Shown here: positions 45,601 to 57,816 of the stretch, one piece after another
Position numbering within the stretch: the first letter of the stretch is position 1
Layout of the letters: each line of letters begins with the position of its first letter
From: Cinnamomum chago
Taxonomy: Eukaryota; Streptophyta; Magnoliopsida; Laurales; Lauraceae
Direction of reading: 5' to 3'
Assembly: GCA_038049695.1 (NCBI GenBank)
Contig: CP142456.1
Location: 74,795,422 to 74,859,421, forward strand
DNA: 64,000 bases
Program-made: the position numbers and the translations under genes
The notes under the pieces: generated by a model
Seen by the model: the letters and a program-made list of their open reading frames with translations, nothing else
Told to the model about the DNA's origin: nothing
Database searches by the model: none

Positions 45601-47645
45601 CATCAAAAGTAAAAGGAAACTTGTATGCAATATTGCACCGTTCTTGTGTTTCCTCTGGCATTTGGTGAAACAAAATGAGTACACGAATAGAATGCAAAGA
45701 CTAGTTTATGAGATCCTCTTTGATCAATCCTAGCTGTAGATGTAGCCCTACAGAGGGTCAGGTTCAAACTAGTTCCAATTTGTGAAAACTCTGTGATGTT
45801 TGAGCTTCAAAGTGACTTTGGTTGATTTGTCCTAACTACGATGAGTCGATCTGGTCCTTAGCCGACCTCCTAGTTCAGCTGAGTGAAGGCCAAGACTCTT
45901 CTTGACTGGATTAAACTAACCCAATGATTTTATTTATTTTTTGTTTTCACCTGGCCAAGTTCTCAGTCAACTCATTGGGTGGGAAATCTGTTGGTGAATT
46001 GATACTTTAAACCTCCTTAAAATCCCACAAATTCTTGTCTTAAAAGGTTTTCTTAATCGCTAGATAATCTTTTAAAATATAAGTGCCATTTGTTACTTTT
46101 TCTGCCTAGACAATTCACCTCAATTATGGGTTTAAATACAACTCAATGAGTATCGAATCATAGGATTGACTTTTGGATCCTAAGTTTTGCATGTGTAAAT
46201 GGGATTAGTTGTATGGATGTGAAGCTTTCTTCCTTGGATTTCACATGAATCATATAATTTGTATCAGTATATATAAATATATGGTTTCCTTATGGGGAGA
46301 TGTACCGCTAATGGCTTGCATGAGAGGTAACAATTTAGCACCACTATGATGCAGAGATATTGCATGCACTTAAATAAGGACATGGCATGCATATGGTAGG
46401 GACTAGGGACATGGATTTTGCATATAGAAAGTGGATCATCAGATAATATACAACATGATATGTTGCCTATTTGGAAGTATTTGGGTATCATAGCATTGGA
46501 CCCACGTCACCCACCTATCATCAGTCTAATAAGGTGCTGCAATAGTTTCCTAATAGAATTCTATGAGGTTCATACCTCTTGGCAGAATATTTTCAATTGT
46601 CGTATATATGGTGATGATTTCCTGGGTGAGCTTGTCCATTGGTTTCATGGGAGAATCCGAGTGGAGCCCACCAAATAGGGAGATTGTAGGGCTGTGTTTG
46701 GATAGGGCCCACCAATTCTGAGGTCCCAAGGACTTGAGATAATCGAGATATGGACCCCCAAAAAATTAATGCTAAAAAATATTGGATGTCAAATCCAAGG
46801 GTCCAGCTCAGTCTGGATGGGTGTCATATTGGATCTGGTGGCAATACACTAAGGTGGGGCTGAATGGGATCAAACATGGCCGCACAAGGTTCCCACCCTT
46901 GCATGTCACCCAAAAGGCTCTTCCTGGAAAAAAAAAAAAATCCCATATATACATCTTGTGAAGGAATGCCATCTTTTTTCCCATGTAAGAAAATCTAAAG
47001 CTTAAAAGGTTCTAGTTGCTTGATGTTTTTAAGTGCTTCCAAGATTATTGTCGTCTTGGAGTAGAAAAATTATGAAGTTTTCATATCTTTACATTTTGAG
47101 AATCATGGAGAGGTTCTGATCAGAAAGGCCTGCAGGATGCTGCCAACTTGGTTGTGAAGAAAAAGAAGCTAAAGCTGCGAGATCGTGATCTGAGGCTTTG
47201 CCATTCTAGGCCAGATTCCACGCCATCAAAGAGGAAAAACCCAATGCCAGCAGGGCATGATAGTCCCTCAGGCAAGAGGTTGGCGGTGGATTCCAATGAT
47301 GGGACACCCAATAGCAGCAAACACAAGGTGAAGGCTGTTTCTCTTTCATATCAGGGATTACGAGCAAGTAAATCAGGTGTCCAGAAGAAGGTGAGCTACC
47401 GGCCTAGAACTGAGGAGCACAGTAAGTCAGAGTCAAGTAGACAGGGAGGGCCGGCACCAAAACTTCGCAATACTAAACGTCCAGCTGTTGCTGCCAGGAA
47501 GGCAAAAGAGATACGGCTTGCAGCCGAGGGCAGGAAGGGTAAGAGTGAAGGTGGGTCTGCAAGACAGATTGGAAAAAAGCGCAAACTGGAAACCAGGACT
47601 CCAGAGAATTCCCATAGATTCAAGAAAGCTAGAAAGTTCAAGTAG
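42632..47645 (+). CDS. RNA-binding protein 34 / Nop12-like nucleolar protein (six exons, 527 aa)
   Basis: Exons: 42632-43321, 43422-43480, 43688-43757, 43894-44019, 44178-44306, 47136-47645; frame open to TAG. Residues 1-190 are charged and rich in Lys/Arg/Glu blocks (KKRKRVKRRK, KKKRKRDE), typical nucleolar targeting sequence. RRM1 spans about 192-290 (RNP2 'TVFVGNLP', RNP1-like 'VNAYIVFK') and RRM2 about 303-385 (RNP2 'TVFVGNLP', RNP1 'KGIAYVMFK'). A basic tail ends 'RFKKARKFK'. RBM34/Nop12 proteins bind pre-rRNA and act in large-subunit rRNA processing; the order of charged head, two RRMs and basic tail and the length fit. Intron 3 uses a GC donor. Intron 5 is 2.8 kb and carries diverged repeats. 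The gene converges on the TMEM41-like gene, with 1.15 kb between stops. Confidence 0.9.
44710..44990. repeat. Three diverged ~97-bp tandem units in intron 5 of the RBM34-like gene
   Basis: Units begin near 44710, 44805 and 44905, each with 'a.aacat.ataaaaggat.tgac' and 'tcag.ccaccatatcc' motifs and ending in 'aagtaagcactgaat'-like sequence. Confidence 0.7.
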
Positions 47646-48797
47646 TTGAGCAGTGGACTGTTCTTTTGACGAGATTTTGTGGCGCCCTCTAAGAGAGGTC
47701 ATTGAGTGATTCAGTTCATTCGTGGCTTGGTATCTTGTTCTGTCGTCATACCCTAATGTATTAATTTAACAAGTTAACAGGTATGTTTTGTATTTTTTAT
47801 CTGTCTTGACTGGTATCATTTAGTATTGTTTCCTGCTTTCAAGATTAATCAATCTGCATATTCAAGGGATGACAGTTAAAGAGGGACATGCATGAGCATG
47901 ACATAGTGGTGGTAGTAGGTCTCACCAGTTAAAATAAGGGTCGAATGTTGTAATAATCCAATTAAAGGTCATGAAATAGATTGCTGACTGATGAATCAGT
48001 GAACAGCTGTTTTTTTATTTTATTTTATTTTATAAAGCGCTTCATTTTTCATAAAGATGTCAGTAGCTCTACAATGAAACTTCACTATGGGTAATTGATA
48101 TTCAATTTGCATTCCATCCCAAATGGGCGAAAGAATGACTACACATCTGGCCCAAGCAAATACTCTATCAGGGTGGCCAGAGTGGCAACTTCGAAAGATA
48201 CAATTGTCTTCAGATTATGGCCAGAGCAGTTCATTTGATCAAATTTCTGAATCATAAGCCATGTGTACCTGCTGCATTCCTGAATCATTGTTCACATCTA
48301 TTTTAACGGATGCTTTACCTTCATATTATTTATGATGCAAGCTAGACAGAGATAGACTATGGTGCCTTGTCTTGTAAATGAAGACGTTAGGATTTCAGAT
48401 AATTACTTGCAAATGAAGAAATATCCCAAATTTTGAATCAACAAGTACCCCAATCAAGCATTAGAACGAGAATTGAAATATACATTGTCATCACCAGACT
48501 TACATTACACCAATATTCAATGTTTGAAGAAATAACTGCAGGCTACCTTGGCTGTAGAAGAATCTCATTCTTTTCTTTTTCTTTTCTTTTTTTTTACACC
48601 AATTCCAATGTGCACATACAAGATGGAAACTACATTTCAAGAAATCTAGTAGCTTTCAGCCTGTGGAAGCTCTGAGCTGGGTTGAGCTTGCATTTTAATT
48701 GTGTTTATCCTTAAGTTGATATGTACAAGATATAGGAAGAACCGATTCATAGCCTTCAAAGTTGTTATGCAAACATTTGGTATCCATTGCTAAGGCT
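47646..48797. other. Convergent intergenic region, no gene seen
   Basis: Holds the 3' flanks of two converging genes. Contains (TTTTA)n near 48011-48033 and T runs near 48575-48595. Confidence 0.6.
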
Positions 48798-50961
48798 CTA
48801 TGTCTTGCTCTTGCTCATCACTGTTGGGGTGACTGACACAATCCCGATGAGAAATAGGGTCGCAATGGATTGGAAATCATAGAGGTCTTCCAACGACCTC
48901 AACTCTCCAAGAGCAATTCCAGCCTGCTTGTACAAAGAAAATCACAGATCACCTCAAGACCATCATTGTGACTGGGAGAGAGCATAAAGAAATATGCATT
49001 GGAAGGGCTTTAAGGTGTTCTTACCCTGACAGTAACAAATGATGCTGGAATGAGTCCGAGGAAGGTTGCCAGGAAGAAAATATGGTATGGCACATCCACA
49101 ATTGGCGAAGCCACATTAATAAATGTGTTTGGAAGAGTAGGGGTGACTCTTAGGAAGAGCATGTAATTTAGTAGACTCTCTCTTCTTTTAGCCACCTAAA
49201 AAGAAGAAAAACTGTTAGTGGCATTGCTAGGCAGAGACAAGTGGACAACTATGAAATGTTTTTAAGTTTGAATAAAGAAATAGCTGAGTCATGTATTCAT
49301 GTGGAGAAAGCCAACTAAAACTGCTTCCTTCTCACTTTTATTCTCTCCATCACTATCCAACAAAAGGGCAGCTGACATGCATATGAAGCATGACAAGAAC
49401 AGAAAACTTGGAGAAGGTAGCCCATATTCACCTGGGCTTGGAAGAAACTCAGTTTGTCAGGCCACAATGAAAAGACCAAGGGCCTTCCTATCAGTTTTGA
49501 TAGGAAATAACAGGAAGATGCACCAGCAGTAGCAGCAAAGACTACCAAAGCCACACCTTTAAGTACTCCAAAAAGAGCTCCAGCAAGAAGAGACATAAAA
49601 ATGGTTCCTGGAATCATGAATGTCTGCATAAAAATATAGACCATGCAATAGCCCACAAGAACCTGTATGGTGTAATCACTGGTGTAGTTTTCAAGTTGAT
49701 CCCTACAAGAGAGCAGCAAACAAAGGTTACATATCAGGCATCAATTCATAATTAAAAAAGAATGCTGACTCTAAGATTAACAATCATAACAACATTGCAG
49801 TGCCAAGGAATAGAACTCATGTGATGGATACAAATAAACATCAGCTGAGAGACCAAATCACTAGAGCAAGATGATTATATCAATCCTACTAACATGTTGC
49901 ACTCTAATCTACATAACATGATTATGCTACGCTTATAACAATTTATTCGCATTCAAGTATCAAACACAAAGTTGGAAGCTCAAAATTTACAGAAGAGGAG
50001 ATGAAAACATTGATATTCCAGGTTCAACTCTCAAGCATCCTTGGTACTTAAATGAAACTAAAACAAAAGAATCAGGAATAAAGCTGTAGAATAGTGTAAT
50101 TTTTTCAGATCTGGCTTAAGATTTTTTTTTTTTTTTTTTCCGTATTTCAACACTTAATTCTAAATCCCAGTTCCTCCCACCATCATCAAATGACATCTCT
50201 CTCCTCAATGTGCAAGTTAGATATTCCATTAGATGATAGATTCGGAGTTCCGGAAAAGACCTTTTTTTTTCCCATCTAACAAGGGTATCTCCATGGCATT
50301 TGACCCAACAAGACTAATCTACCCTGCAACACAAGTGCACCAGATAAATCTAGGGGGGGGTCCAACACAGGACGTAGGAAGCAAACCCACACCATATGCC
50401 AACAAACCAACACCCAGGCAGGTATGGTTTTGCTAAAACCAATTCATCAAGAACAATGGAAAAGAAACCCATATAAAGGCACCCATCAAGAACCATGTCA
50501 TCAGCCCAATTTTAAAGATGTGTTTGTTGCAGATATCTGCATCTAAAATGTGATCTCCACCATTCTGTTATTACAATATTCTAACCTCCAGCCCGCCTGC
50601 AAATTTCTCATTTCTACATAAATTGTGCTCAAACTCAAGCAAATTGCAACAACAGACAACAATGAGATCCTAAATTAGCATTCAAATTCCACCTACAAAT
50701 CCAAAACAAATCCAAAGCCCAAATCTTTTAAGTCAAATGCAAATCATAATGGAAAATGGATCACACATCCAGGTGAATTTGATACCGTAGGATTCGGAGA
50801 TCTTTGAGTGTGCGAGGGAGCTTGAGGAAGCTGTAATCGGATTCCGGCATCGTGAGATAAACACATAAAAGCCCCAAACCAAACCCTAGAACGACCGTAC
50901 AAGCGCCTGCCACCTCCAAAGAGCTTAAAGGAAATTTCGACGTTTTGCGAGCCTTCTCCAT
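48798..50961 (-). CDS. TMEM41-like / SNARE-associated Golgi (VTT-domain) membrane protein (four exons, 247 aa)
   Basis: Exons on the minus strand: 50961-50786, 49702-49432, 49195-49025, 48923-48798; all GT-AG, stop TAG. The protein is multi-spanning: a segment at about 15-37 ('VAGACTVVLGFGLGLLCVYL'), then the VTT (SNARE-assoc/DedA) region with 'YIFMQTFMIPGTIFMSLLAG', 'AATAGASSCYFLSKLIGR', 'LRVTPTLPNTFINVASP', 'HIFFLATFLGLIPASFV' and a last helix near 215-235. The F(M)IPGT and TPTLPNTFIN motifs match plant TMEM41-type members. Animal TMEM41B is an ER phospholipid scramblase needed for autophagosome and lipoprotein biogenesis; the same role here is inference. I chose the ATG at 50961 because upstream in-frame sequence is low-complexity leader (GA and GGGTTT runs), although no in-frame stop separates it from ATGs further upstream. 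Confidence 0.9.
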
Positions 50962-51242
50962 CTTCTCCAACCTTCCGCGAGAGGAAATTAGGTTTTTTTT
51001 TTTTTCTGGCAAGATCCAGCTCAGCTCTGCAATTGGAGAAGTGGGAGCCGAAGAAGAAGAAGAAGAAGATGAAACCCTAACCCTAGCTCCGATTAGGGTT
51101 TTTTTTCTCTCTCTCTCTCTTCGTCGTTTCTCTGAAACGGAATTATTCGGTGCGGGAAGAGGACTCCTCTCAGATCTGCCCTCCTCTCCTCTCAAAAGCC
51201 GAGTCCGTTTTCCGTTGCAATATAACGGGGAGAATATGCCTG

Positions 51243-51507
51243 CCACGTCAGCCAAGAGGCACACGTGTGCTGACGTCATGGCCCGTAATGTGGCACATGT
51301 GCTCGGTCCCTTGTCTTTCTCCGGGACAGAAGGAATAAAGGAAAGGATGCTTCTGATGGGCACCTCCTTTGTTTTATTGTTGGTTGTATGGTTGTATTTG
51401 AATTTGAATTTAAGATTGTCTAATGTTTTAATTTGTAAGATTCCCATGTTATTTTCTTTGTTGTTAGTGTTAATAGGGCGCACGTGAGGAGAAAGTCTGT
51501 ACACGTG
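51243..51507 (-). promoter_or_regulatory. Cluster of ACGT-core elements upstream of the TMEM41-like gene
   Basis: Within 265 bp: CCACGTCA (51243-51250), CACGTG (51262-51267), TGACGTCA (51271-51278), CACGTG (51481-51486) and CACGTG (51502-51507). These are bZIP-type sites (G-box, C-box/CRE-like; CCACGTCA also resembles ER-stress bZIP targets). They lie about 280-550 bp upstream of the chosen start codon. Confidence 0.5.
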
Positions 51508-51509
51508 GA

Positions 51510-54500
51510 AAGGAAGTCCACACAATTGGAAAAGAAGTATACTATAAATCAAACCATATATAGTTTGGTGAGATATATGGTTGCTAACCAGCTGACCAAT
51601 CCTTGGTTCTCATTTATTTGAAGTCAGTCGGCTTAGCTTTCACCCTCCACCTCACACAAGCACAAATTTGATACTCATGGTATTTACATGTCTCTTGATG
51701 ATGATGCAAAATTTAATGCTTCCAAACTTTATTTAAAGATAAAATATTAAAGATGGAACACACTTTTTAAAGCTCTCAAAAAGTATCTGTAAGGTTTTTA
51801 GAGTGTTAGCATATTCATGGAATTGGACAAAACTTGGGTTTGATATTATATGTGATTTTTTACTTTTTAGATTAGACTACTTCGTACTTCATCGGGTCAC
51901 ATAAATGAAAGTGTGTTGGAGAAAAATGATCCTTTAACTCAAATCGACCATTGGATCGCAACAAGCTACGTACCATTAGAATGCTCTTTTTCAGTAGATA
52001 TCCGTAAAACCCAAAATCGCGTTAATCGGAGCTAAAATGACAAAGTTATGGCCTCGTGAAGCTTTCAGAATAATTACAAAAAAGTCATCCGTTTGAACAG
52101 AGGATGGATGCATTCGAATGAGGGTTGGGAAAGATGGAGAATTTGTAAGTAGAAAACCAGAAACAATGTACGTTCGAATGGGGTGTCTAGGCATTTGAAT
52201 GGGAAACGTGATTTTCAACCCAACTTGTGTGGAAACAAGGGAAAACACTCCTTTTTTGTGCCACAAAAATAGGGCATATATATTCCTATTTTTCAAATCC
52301 CCAAAGTATATCTTTCCAAGACAAAAACCCTAGAAATCCAGAAGAGAGACTTTTCATTATATCTAGAGCCTCCACCATTGAGGAATTGAAGTTCTATGCT
52401 CTAAAGATTCAATCATCCTCTTTTTATTCACGGATTCGTCTTGAAAAGGCTTCGAGGCTGTAAGCGGTTGATTCAAGCTTGGTTGAAGGTGAACGGCGAG
52501 TGGCTGGTGAGAAGATATGCAGTCCTTTAAGTTGAGTTGCAACTGGGGAAGGGTTGTAAGTGATTCTTTTAATATTTTATTTATAGTGCTTGGCTTTTTC
52601 TGAGACAAGGTTCTAGGATCTAGGATCCTTTTTTTTTTTCTTTTCTGAATAGAGCTTTTCATGTCTATCCACGTGTTCATATCTTTGTGTAGATGAATGA
52701 TGGTTATTGATTGTTGATTATTTTTCTATTTTTGAAACTGGATATCAAATATTTGGACTGGGACCTTAATCTGTGGTAGGGTTTAAAACCTTCAGTAGCT
52801 CCCATTAATTGATATGATCTTTGTTTTTCACACATAGGCAGGTTGTGGGAAAACGTTTCATACAGTACCCAATAATTCAAACATGTTGCACAAGCTGCAT
52901 TGTTCCTTGGTTATTAACGATGAGATTGGTCTTATGTTTTTTTCACTCAGTTCTATGTTTGGTCTTGGATCAGGTCCATAACTTTCATCTTTGTGGGTTC
53001 ATATACTTGATGCCACAGTCATAACATGTATGAATGTATCTTCTTCTTTCACATATGGTACTCCTAAGCATATGGCGGCTTTGGATTTTCGATTCGTGCC
53101 GTCCACAAAAAGGAGACAGTCCTGAATCAAAAGACTCGAATGAGTCGAATTTAAAAATCCTCAAAAATATAAAATTTTTCACATGACCTTGTTAATCAGG
53201 GTCACTTTTCTTTTTCTTTTCTTTTTTTTTTTTTTTTTTTTTGCTAATAAAGGGTGTTCCAACCCTTTTGGCCAGAGTAAGACCTACGGGGAGAGTTGGA
53301 TAAATCCCCTGCGACCCCAATGTGGTTGCGCAGTTTCGAACCTTCAACTTTCGAGTACAAACCATAGTCATAGGCGAACTGAATTGCTCATTGAGATTTA
53401 ATCATGGCCACTAAACCAATTATATTGGCAGGAGGTCACAGCATGAGACATTTTGGTCCCATTTGATATGGTGCAAAGCATGGAGACTTTGCTTGAGAGT
53501 GATTTGTTAGAGCTTCGTGTCTTGTCAAATGAGCCTAGATTAGGAGTGGGGTCGAGGCAGACCTATCATGGTGGGTTTCCAAAACCTATTAATATATTTT
53601 AAGTCAATTTAAAAAAAAATCCAATAAATGTCGTAGGTACATCATTGGTTTGTCCAAAAAAAAAACCCTATTACGGCCGCACCCCACAAATAAAAACCCT
53701 AAATTCGCGACTGCCTAGGGCCCACGTAGGGTGGCAGTGATTGTCCATTTCTTTGGTGGCGTGGAAACAATCATACATGTAGAGCCAAAATGCCATGTGT
53801 GGAAATAGTTGGATGATTCCAAATTCCACCCATTATGAAGAGCGGTTTGTCCATACTATATTTTTTAAAACTTTTATTATTAACTTTGCATTGGTTAGCT
53901 TTCAACATGTTCATCACAAGTTCAATCAATGATTGCTCACTAGCAATTACTATAATCTCATTTCCACGAGAGATGAGTGCAAGTCATTATCATACAAGCT
54001 TTTGCTACAGAGAGGCCGACAAGTCAGAGGGTCGGTAGTTGGAAGGACTTGACTCCTCATGGACAAAGAGGATCCATGAAATCATCCCCGCTAGATTATT
54101 TTATCCCTTAATTTAATGGAGTTAAAGTTTAATTATATTTTAACCATAAATTTTCTTGATATTCAATTTAAAATTGGACTTGATGTCAGACCATGGAATG
54201 AAAAGACTATCAAAAGGGCTGCAGTGATGAAAGGTGGGCCCAAGTGGGCCCCACATTACTGGATTGAACTCACAGTCTGCTCATTAGTGAACATTTACCT
54301 TTAAGTAGTCACCGTAAATAATGAAATTAGCAAAAATCCCTCTTAATTGATGTTTTTTTTTTTTTTTCCTTGTTCTTTTCTGTTGCAATGCAAAAATGTT
54401 TTTACATTTAGGAGCAGCAACCAGTCAGGTCAGGCATGTTTAGGCCAGCTTGAACATTGGAAGTAAATACTATATTTGAATCTGACCTACGCATTAGTTA

Positions 54501-56811
54501 ATTAGGTTACAAATGTTAATCCAAAACCCAGCAAGAAAGTTAAAAGGTCTAGCCACTGTTAACGAATCATTTAACCTTTACTCATTGTGGAACATTTACA
54601 TTTAGTTAACGAATCATTGAACCTTTACTTACTGTTGATTGAATCTGAAAAAGATATATGGTTGAGACGTCATTAAACTTAAAGTATGTTAAACCAAGCG
54701 CCACGATAAACTGGTGGTGCTGAGTTTTTTGGCTCCTCCTCATCCATAAGAAGAAATTTTCTATTTACCCTCCATCCATTGATTGACATGTGTCGAAGTA
54801 GGCCCCACAAGCTAAACTACACTTAATTGATATGCAGTCTAGTATGCTCATGGGAGAACATTTAATATGTATCATACACTTGTAAAAATAGATCTCAGCT
54901 CTATCGCAAGCTTGGGCTCACATCTTTGAACTAGGTTTAAGCTTAAGCTCACCAAGATGCATTTAGGTTGCACTTGAACAATACAGGCCCATCCTAGCTG
55001 AGTTTTATGGCCAGGGCTCATTGGTCCCTTCAAATAAAAGGAGGTTTTGTAGCTATTCATGCAAAGCCTAACCTTTTTAATGTTTATTTTTACCAATAAA
55101 AAAGATTAATGTTTATTTTCACCATCCTTTTACATGGTGAACCATGTAGACCGACCTACGTATAGAATGACCTATATTAAATGGTTATTTGCCTCTTCTG
55201 GCCATCATTATTATCTAATACCAAAATGTATAAAAGGATGCAACAAGATTTTTATTATTTTATAAATAAACCTACTAAAAGAGAGACTACTACAAGGAAT
55301 GTGTTGTTAAGAGAGGGACTTTTTGGTTCCTTTGTTGTTATGTAAAAGGTTTTGTCAGCTTGTGTTGTGGAATCAAAATTATTTAATGAAGACTGAAATG
55401 TGATATTGGTGCAGTCATATTGCTCACATACACTCTAGCACATGAGACCTATTTAGATGCATGTTTATCAATATGATAACAAATCAAAAGGTCCCCGTCG
55501 AAAAAAAAAAAAAAAAAACCCAGCCCCATTAGATCACCCTTGCCATTAATTTAATAACTCTAAAGCTTAATTCCATCTTAACCATAGATTCTTTATACAT
55601 CCAATCCAACGGTGAATAAAGATTCATGAATGTAAATACGCATCTAAATACCTGATGTGATATCACACCTGAACACATTATTCTTTTTGTCTTGTGGTGT
55701 CTTTCATGCAGTTGTCACTTGTCAAAATAGAAGAATTTCTTGTGCACGTTTATAAACTTCTCATTAAAACCTCGTTTTTAAAACATCAATTACTATAAAG
55801 ATATTTCGAAAGTACCAAAGAAATTTAAAACACTAAAATTGCCAATTGATTGTGCAAGTCCAATAATAGTCCCCATCATATGGAGTCGGGATCCATATAG
55901 TTTTTCATACACACAATTTATGAGCAAGATGAGTGAAACTCAATAATATATAAGATTTATCTATTGAAAATATGAACTACTCAAACTATAAATATTCTCT
56001 CATTTTGTCTTCTCAAAAGATTGAATATTGAATGTATATACACTACAAATCATATGACCAATCTTACAAAAACCAACTTTATTCAATTGAAGTATGAGTT
56101 GTTAAATCCTCATGTTCCTGTTGATGAATAATTCAGATTTTCACTTGGTGATATCATTCATTACCTCCATGTAAATGGCCATGAACACCAGTCCTTGAGA
56201 ACCCCCCCTCGATGCTCTATTTGGAGATGGCGTCGTGATTCTTCGGAGCTTCAAATCATCATGGTAATCACTTGATCAACCAAATGAGTGCATCTAACAA
56301 TCCAGTCCATTTCAATGGTGATCCACTGATAAGGTAGGCCATATAGGTGCCATGCCCATGGGTGCTTGATTGGATTTTTCAAAATATTGTTGAAATAAGG
56401 TCATTATAAGGTCACTAATCCTTATCCAGATAAGAAAACTTTTCCACTTCCCAGGCACCTTCAGCAAGAGGATTACACAACATGATTCCAAAAACAGACA
56501 ATTCAGACTCTAGCCGACTCCAGGGTCCACCACACGTCGCGGCCCACAGCACTCAACGTCAAAAGATCCACCATTCGAGGCCATTTTCGCTTTCGCCACG
56601 TCTCATTTGGACGGCTCAGATCTCCCCTCCCTCTCTGCTTTCGCCCTCCGCAGACTTACACTCCCCCAAGTCTCCTCCAGCCCCTCAAGTTCTCTGATTC
56701 CCTCGACAAAAATCCCTTCAGGAGAAGATTTCTTCGTTTGAGCAGATTGAAATCCCCAAACGCCTCTACTTTTCCTGTAATTCCTCACCTCTTCAGATCT
56801 CTCTGTCTTCG
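51510..56811. other. 5.3 kb gene-free interval
   Basis: No gene recognised. About 51870-52830 has the look of an LTR or leader of a retrotransposon (paired 'cattcgaatg' and 'cgtttgaa' motifs, a 'gttgagttgcaactgggg' stretch) but I found no termini. T run at 53221-53242, A run at 55501-55518, a repeated 'ttaacgaatcatt.aacctttact' near 54558 and 54605. The last 300 bp before 56812 are C/T-rich and probably the promoter and leader of the kinase gene. Confidence 0.55.
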
Positions 56812-57816
56812 ATGTCGTCGGCTTCTTCTAGAAGGTTCTCCATCGGCTATGCCATAGCTCCCAAGAAACAGCAGAGCTTCATCCAACCGTCCCTTGTGAA
56901 TCTCGCCAGAGATCGAGCCATCGATCTCATCCCCATCGACTCATCCCGACCGTTGATAGATCAAGGCCCTTTCGATTGCATCATCCACAAGCTCTCCGGC
57001 CCCGATTGGAAGGACCAGCTCAATCGGTACACCTCCGCAAACCCTAACGTCCCCATCATCGACCCTCTCGACGCCATCGAGCGACTCCACAACCGCATCT
57101 CCATGCTCCAGGTCGTATCCGAATTGGAGATCCCGAGCTCCGCCGCCGCATCCGCCACCTTCGGCGTCCCCAAGCAGATCGTCATCTTCGACTCCGGCAC
57201 CCTCTCCGACCCCGCCGCCTCCAACGGCCTCAAGTTCCCGGTCATCGCCAAGCCCCTGGTCGCCGACGGCAGCGCCAGATCGCACAAGATGTCGCTCGTC
57301 TTCAACCGCGACGGACTCACCCGGCTGAAGCCGCCGGTCGTCCTCCAGGAGTTCATCAACCACGGTGGAGTCATCTTCAAGGTGTACGTCGTCGGCGACC
57401 ACGTCCGCTGCGTGAAGCGGCGGTCGCTGCCGGACGTGACGGAGGAGAACCTCGATCGGTCGGAGGTATCGGTGTCGTTCTCGCAGGTGTCGAACATGAC
57501 AATGCAAGATCGGTCCGGTGACAATTACTTGGAAGCTATGCATTTGGAGGAGGTGGAGATGCCGCCACTGAGCTTCGTGGCGGAGATCGCGAGAGGGCTC
57601 CGGCAGGCGATGAAGCTCCATCTGTTCAATTTCGACGTGATTCGAGACGTCGAGGTAGGAAATCGCTACCTGATCATCGACATTAACTACTTTCCGGGGT
57701 ATGCGAAGATGCCTTCGTATGAGACCGTCTTGACCGATTTCTTCTGTGAAATTGTTAACAAGAAGCAGATAGAAGGAGCTAATTCGGCGCCAGGGGAGAC
57801 TGTGAGTTCAGAATGA
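56812..57816 (+). CDS. ITPK1: Inositol-tetrakisphosphate 1-kinase, ITPK1 type (single exon, 334 aa)
   Basis: An intronless frame encodes a full-length plant ITPK. The N-terminal half carries '[14 protein letters not shown]' (basic residues at 18-19 of the inositol-phosphate site) and '[18 protein letters not shown]'. The ATP-grasp part has '[19 protein letters not shown]' (142-160, ATP Lys and substrate His), '[21 protein letters not shown]' (176-196) and the metal ligands D275 (NFDVIRD), D290 and N292 (DINYFPGY). ITPK phosphorylates inositol tris/tetrakisphosphates and, in plants, InsP6 to InsP7, acting in phytate synthesis and phosphate sensing; it is cytosolic or nuclear. Length is as usual and all visible key residues are present. 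Codon use is markedly GC-rich at third positions (about 57000-57450), unlike its AT-rich surroundings. Confidence 0.95.
   Translation: MSSASSRRFSIGYAIAPKKQQSFIQPSLVNLARDRAIDLIPIDSSRPLIDQGPFDCIIHKLSGPDWKDQLNRYTSANPNVPIIDPLDAIERLHNRISMLQVVSELEIPSSAAASATFGVPKQIVIFDSGTLSDPAASNGLKFPVIAKPLVADGSARSHKMSLVFNRDGLTRLKPPVVLQEFINHGGVIFKVYVVGDHVRCVKRRSLPDVTEENLDRSEVSVSFSQVSNMTMQDRSGDNYLEAMHLEEVEMPPLSFVAEIARGLRQAMKLHLFNFDVIRDVEVGNRYLIIDINYFPGYAKMPSYETVLTDFFCEIVNKKQIEGANSAPGETVSSE

Noticed and set aside
50761..51552. 263-codon minus frame extending the TMEM41-like exon 1 upstream
   Set aside because: The added part is leader-like (GA-rich, AAACCCTAA repeats, Ser runs) and runs into intron sequence at its end; only the part from 50961 to 50786 is kept as coding.
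51870..52830. Retrotransposon LTR or leader
   Set aside because: Texture is suggestive but no termini, target duplication, primer site or coding were found, so it is only mentioned in the interval description.
53221..53400. Possible tRNA-derived segment with 'cagtttcgaacc' on the minus strand
   Set aside because: A B-box-like motif only; no A box or tRNA fold could be made out.
56941..57621. 226-codon open frame on the minus strand
   Set aside because: Antisense shadow of the GC-rich ITPK exon; composition (His/Asp/Val repeats) has no family look.
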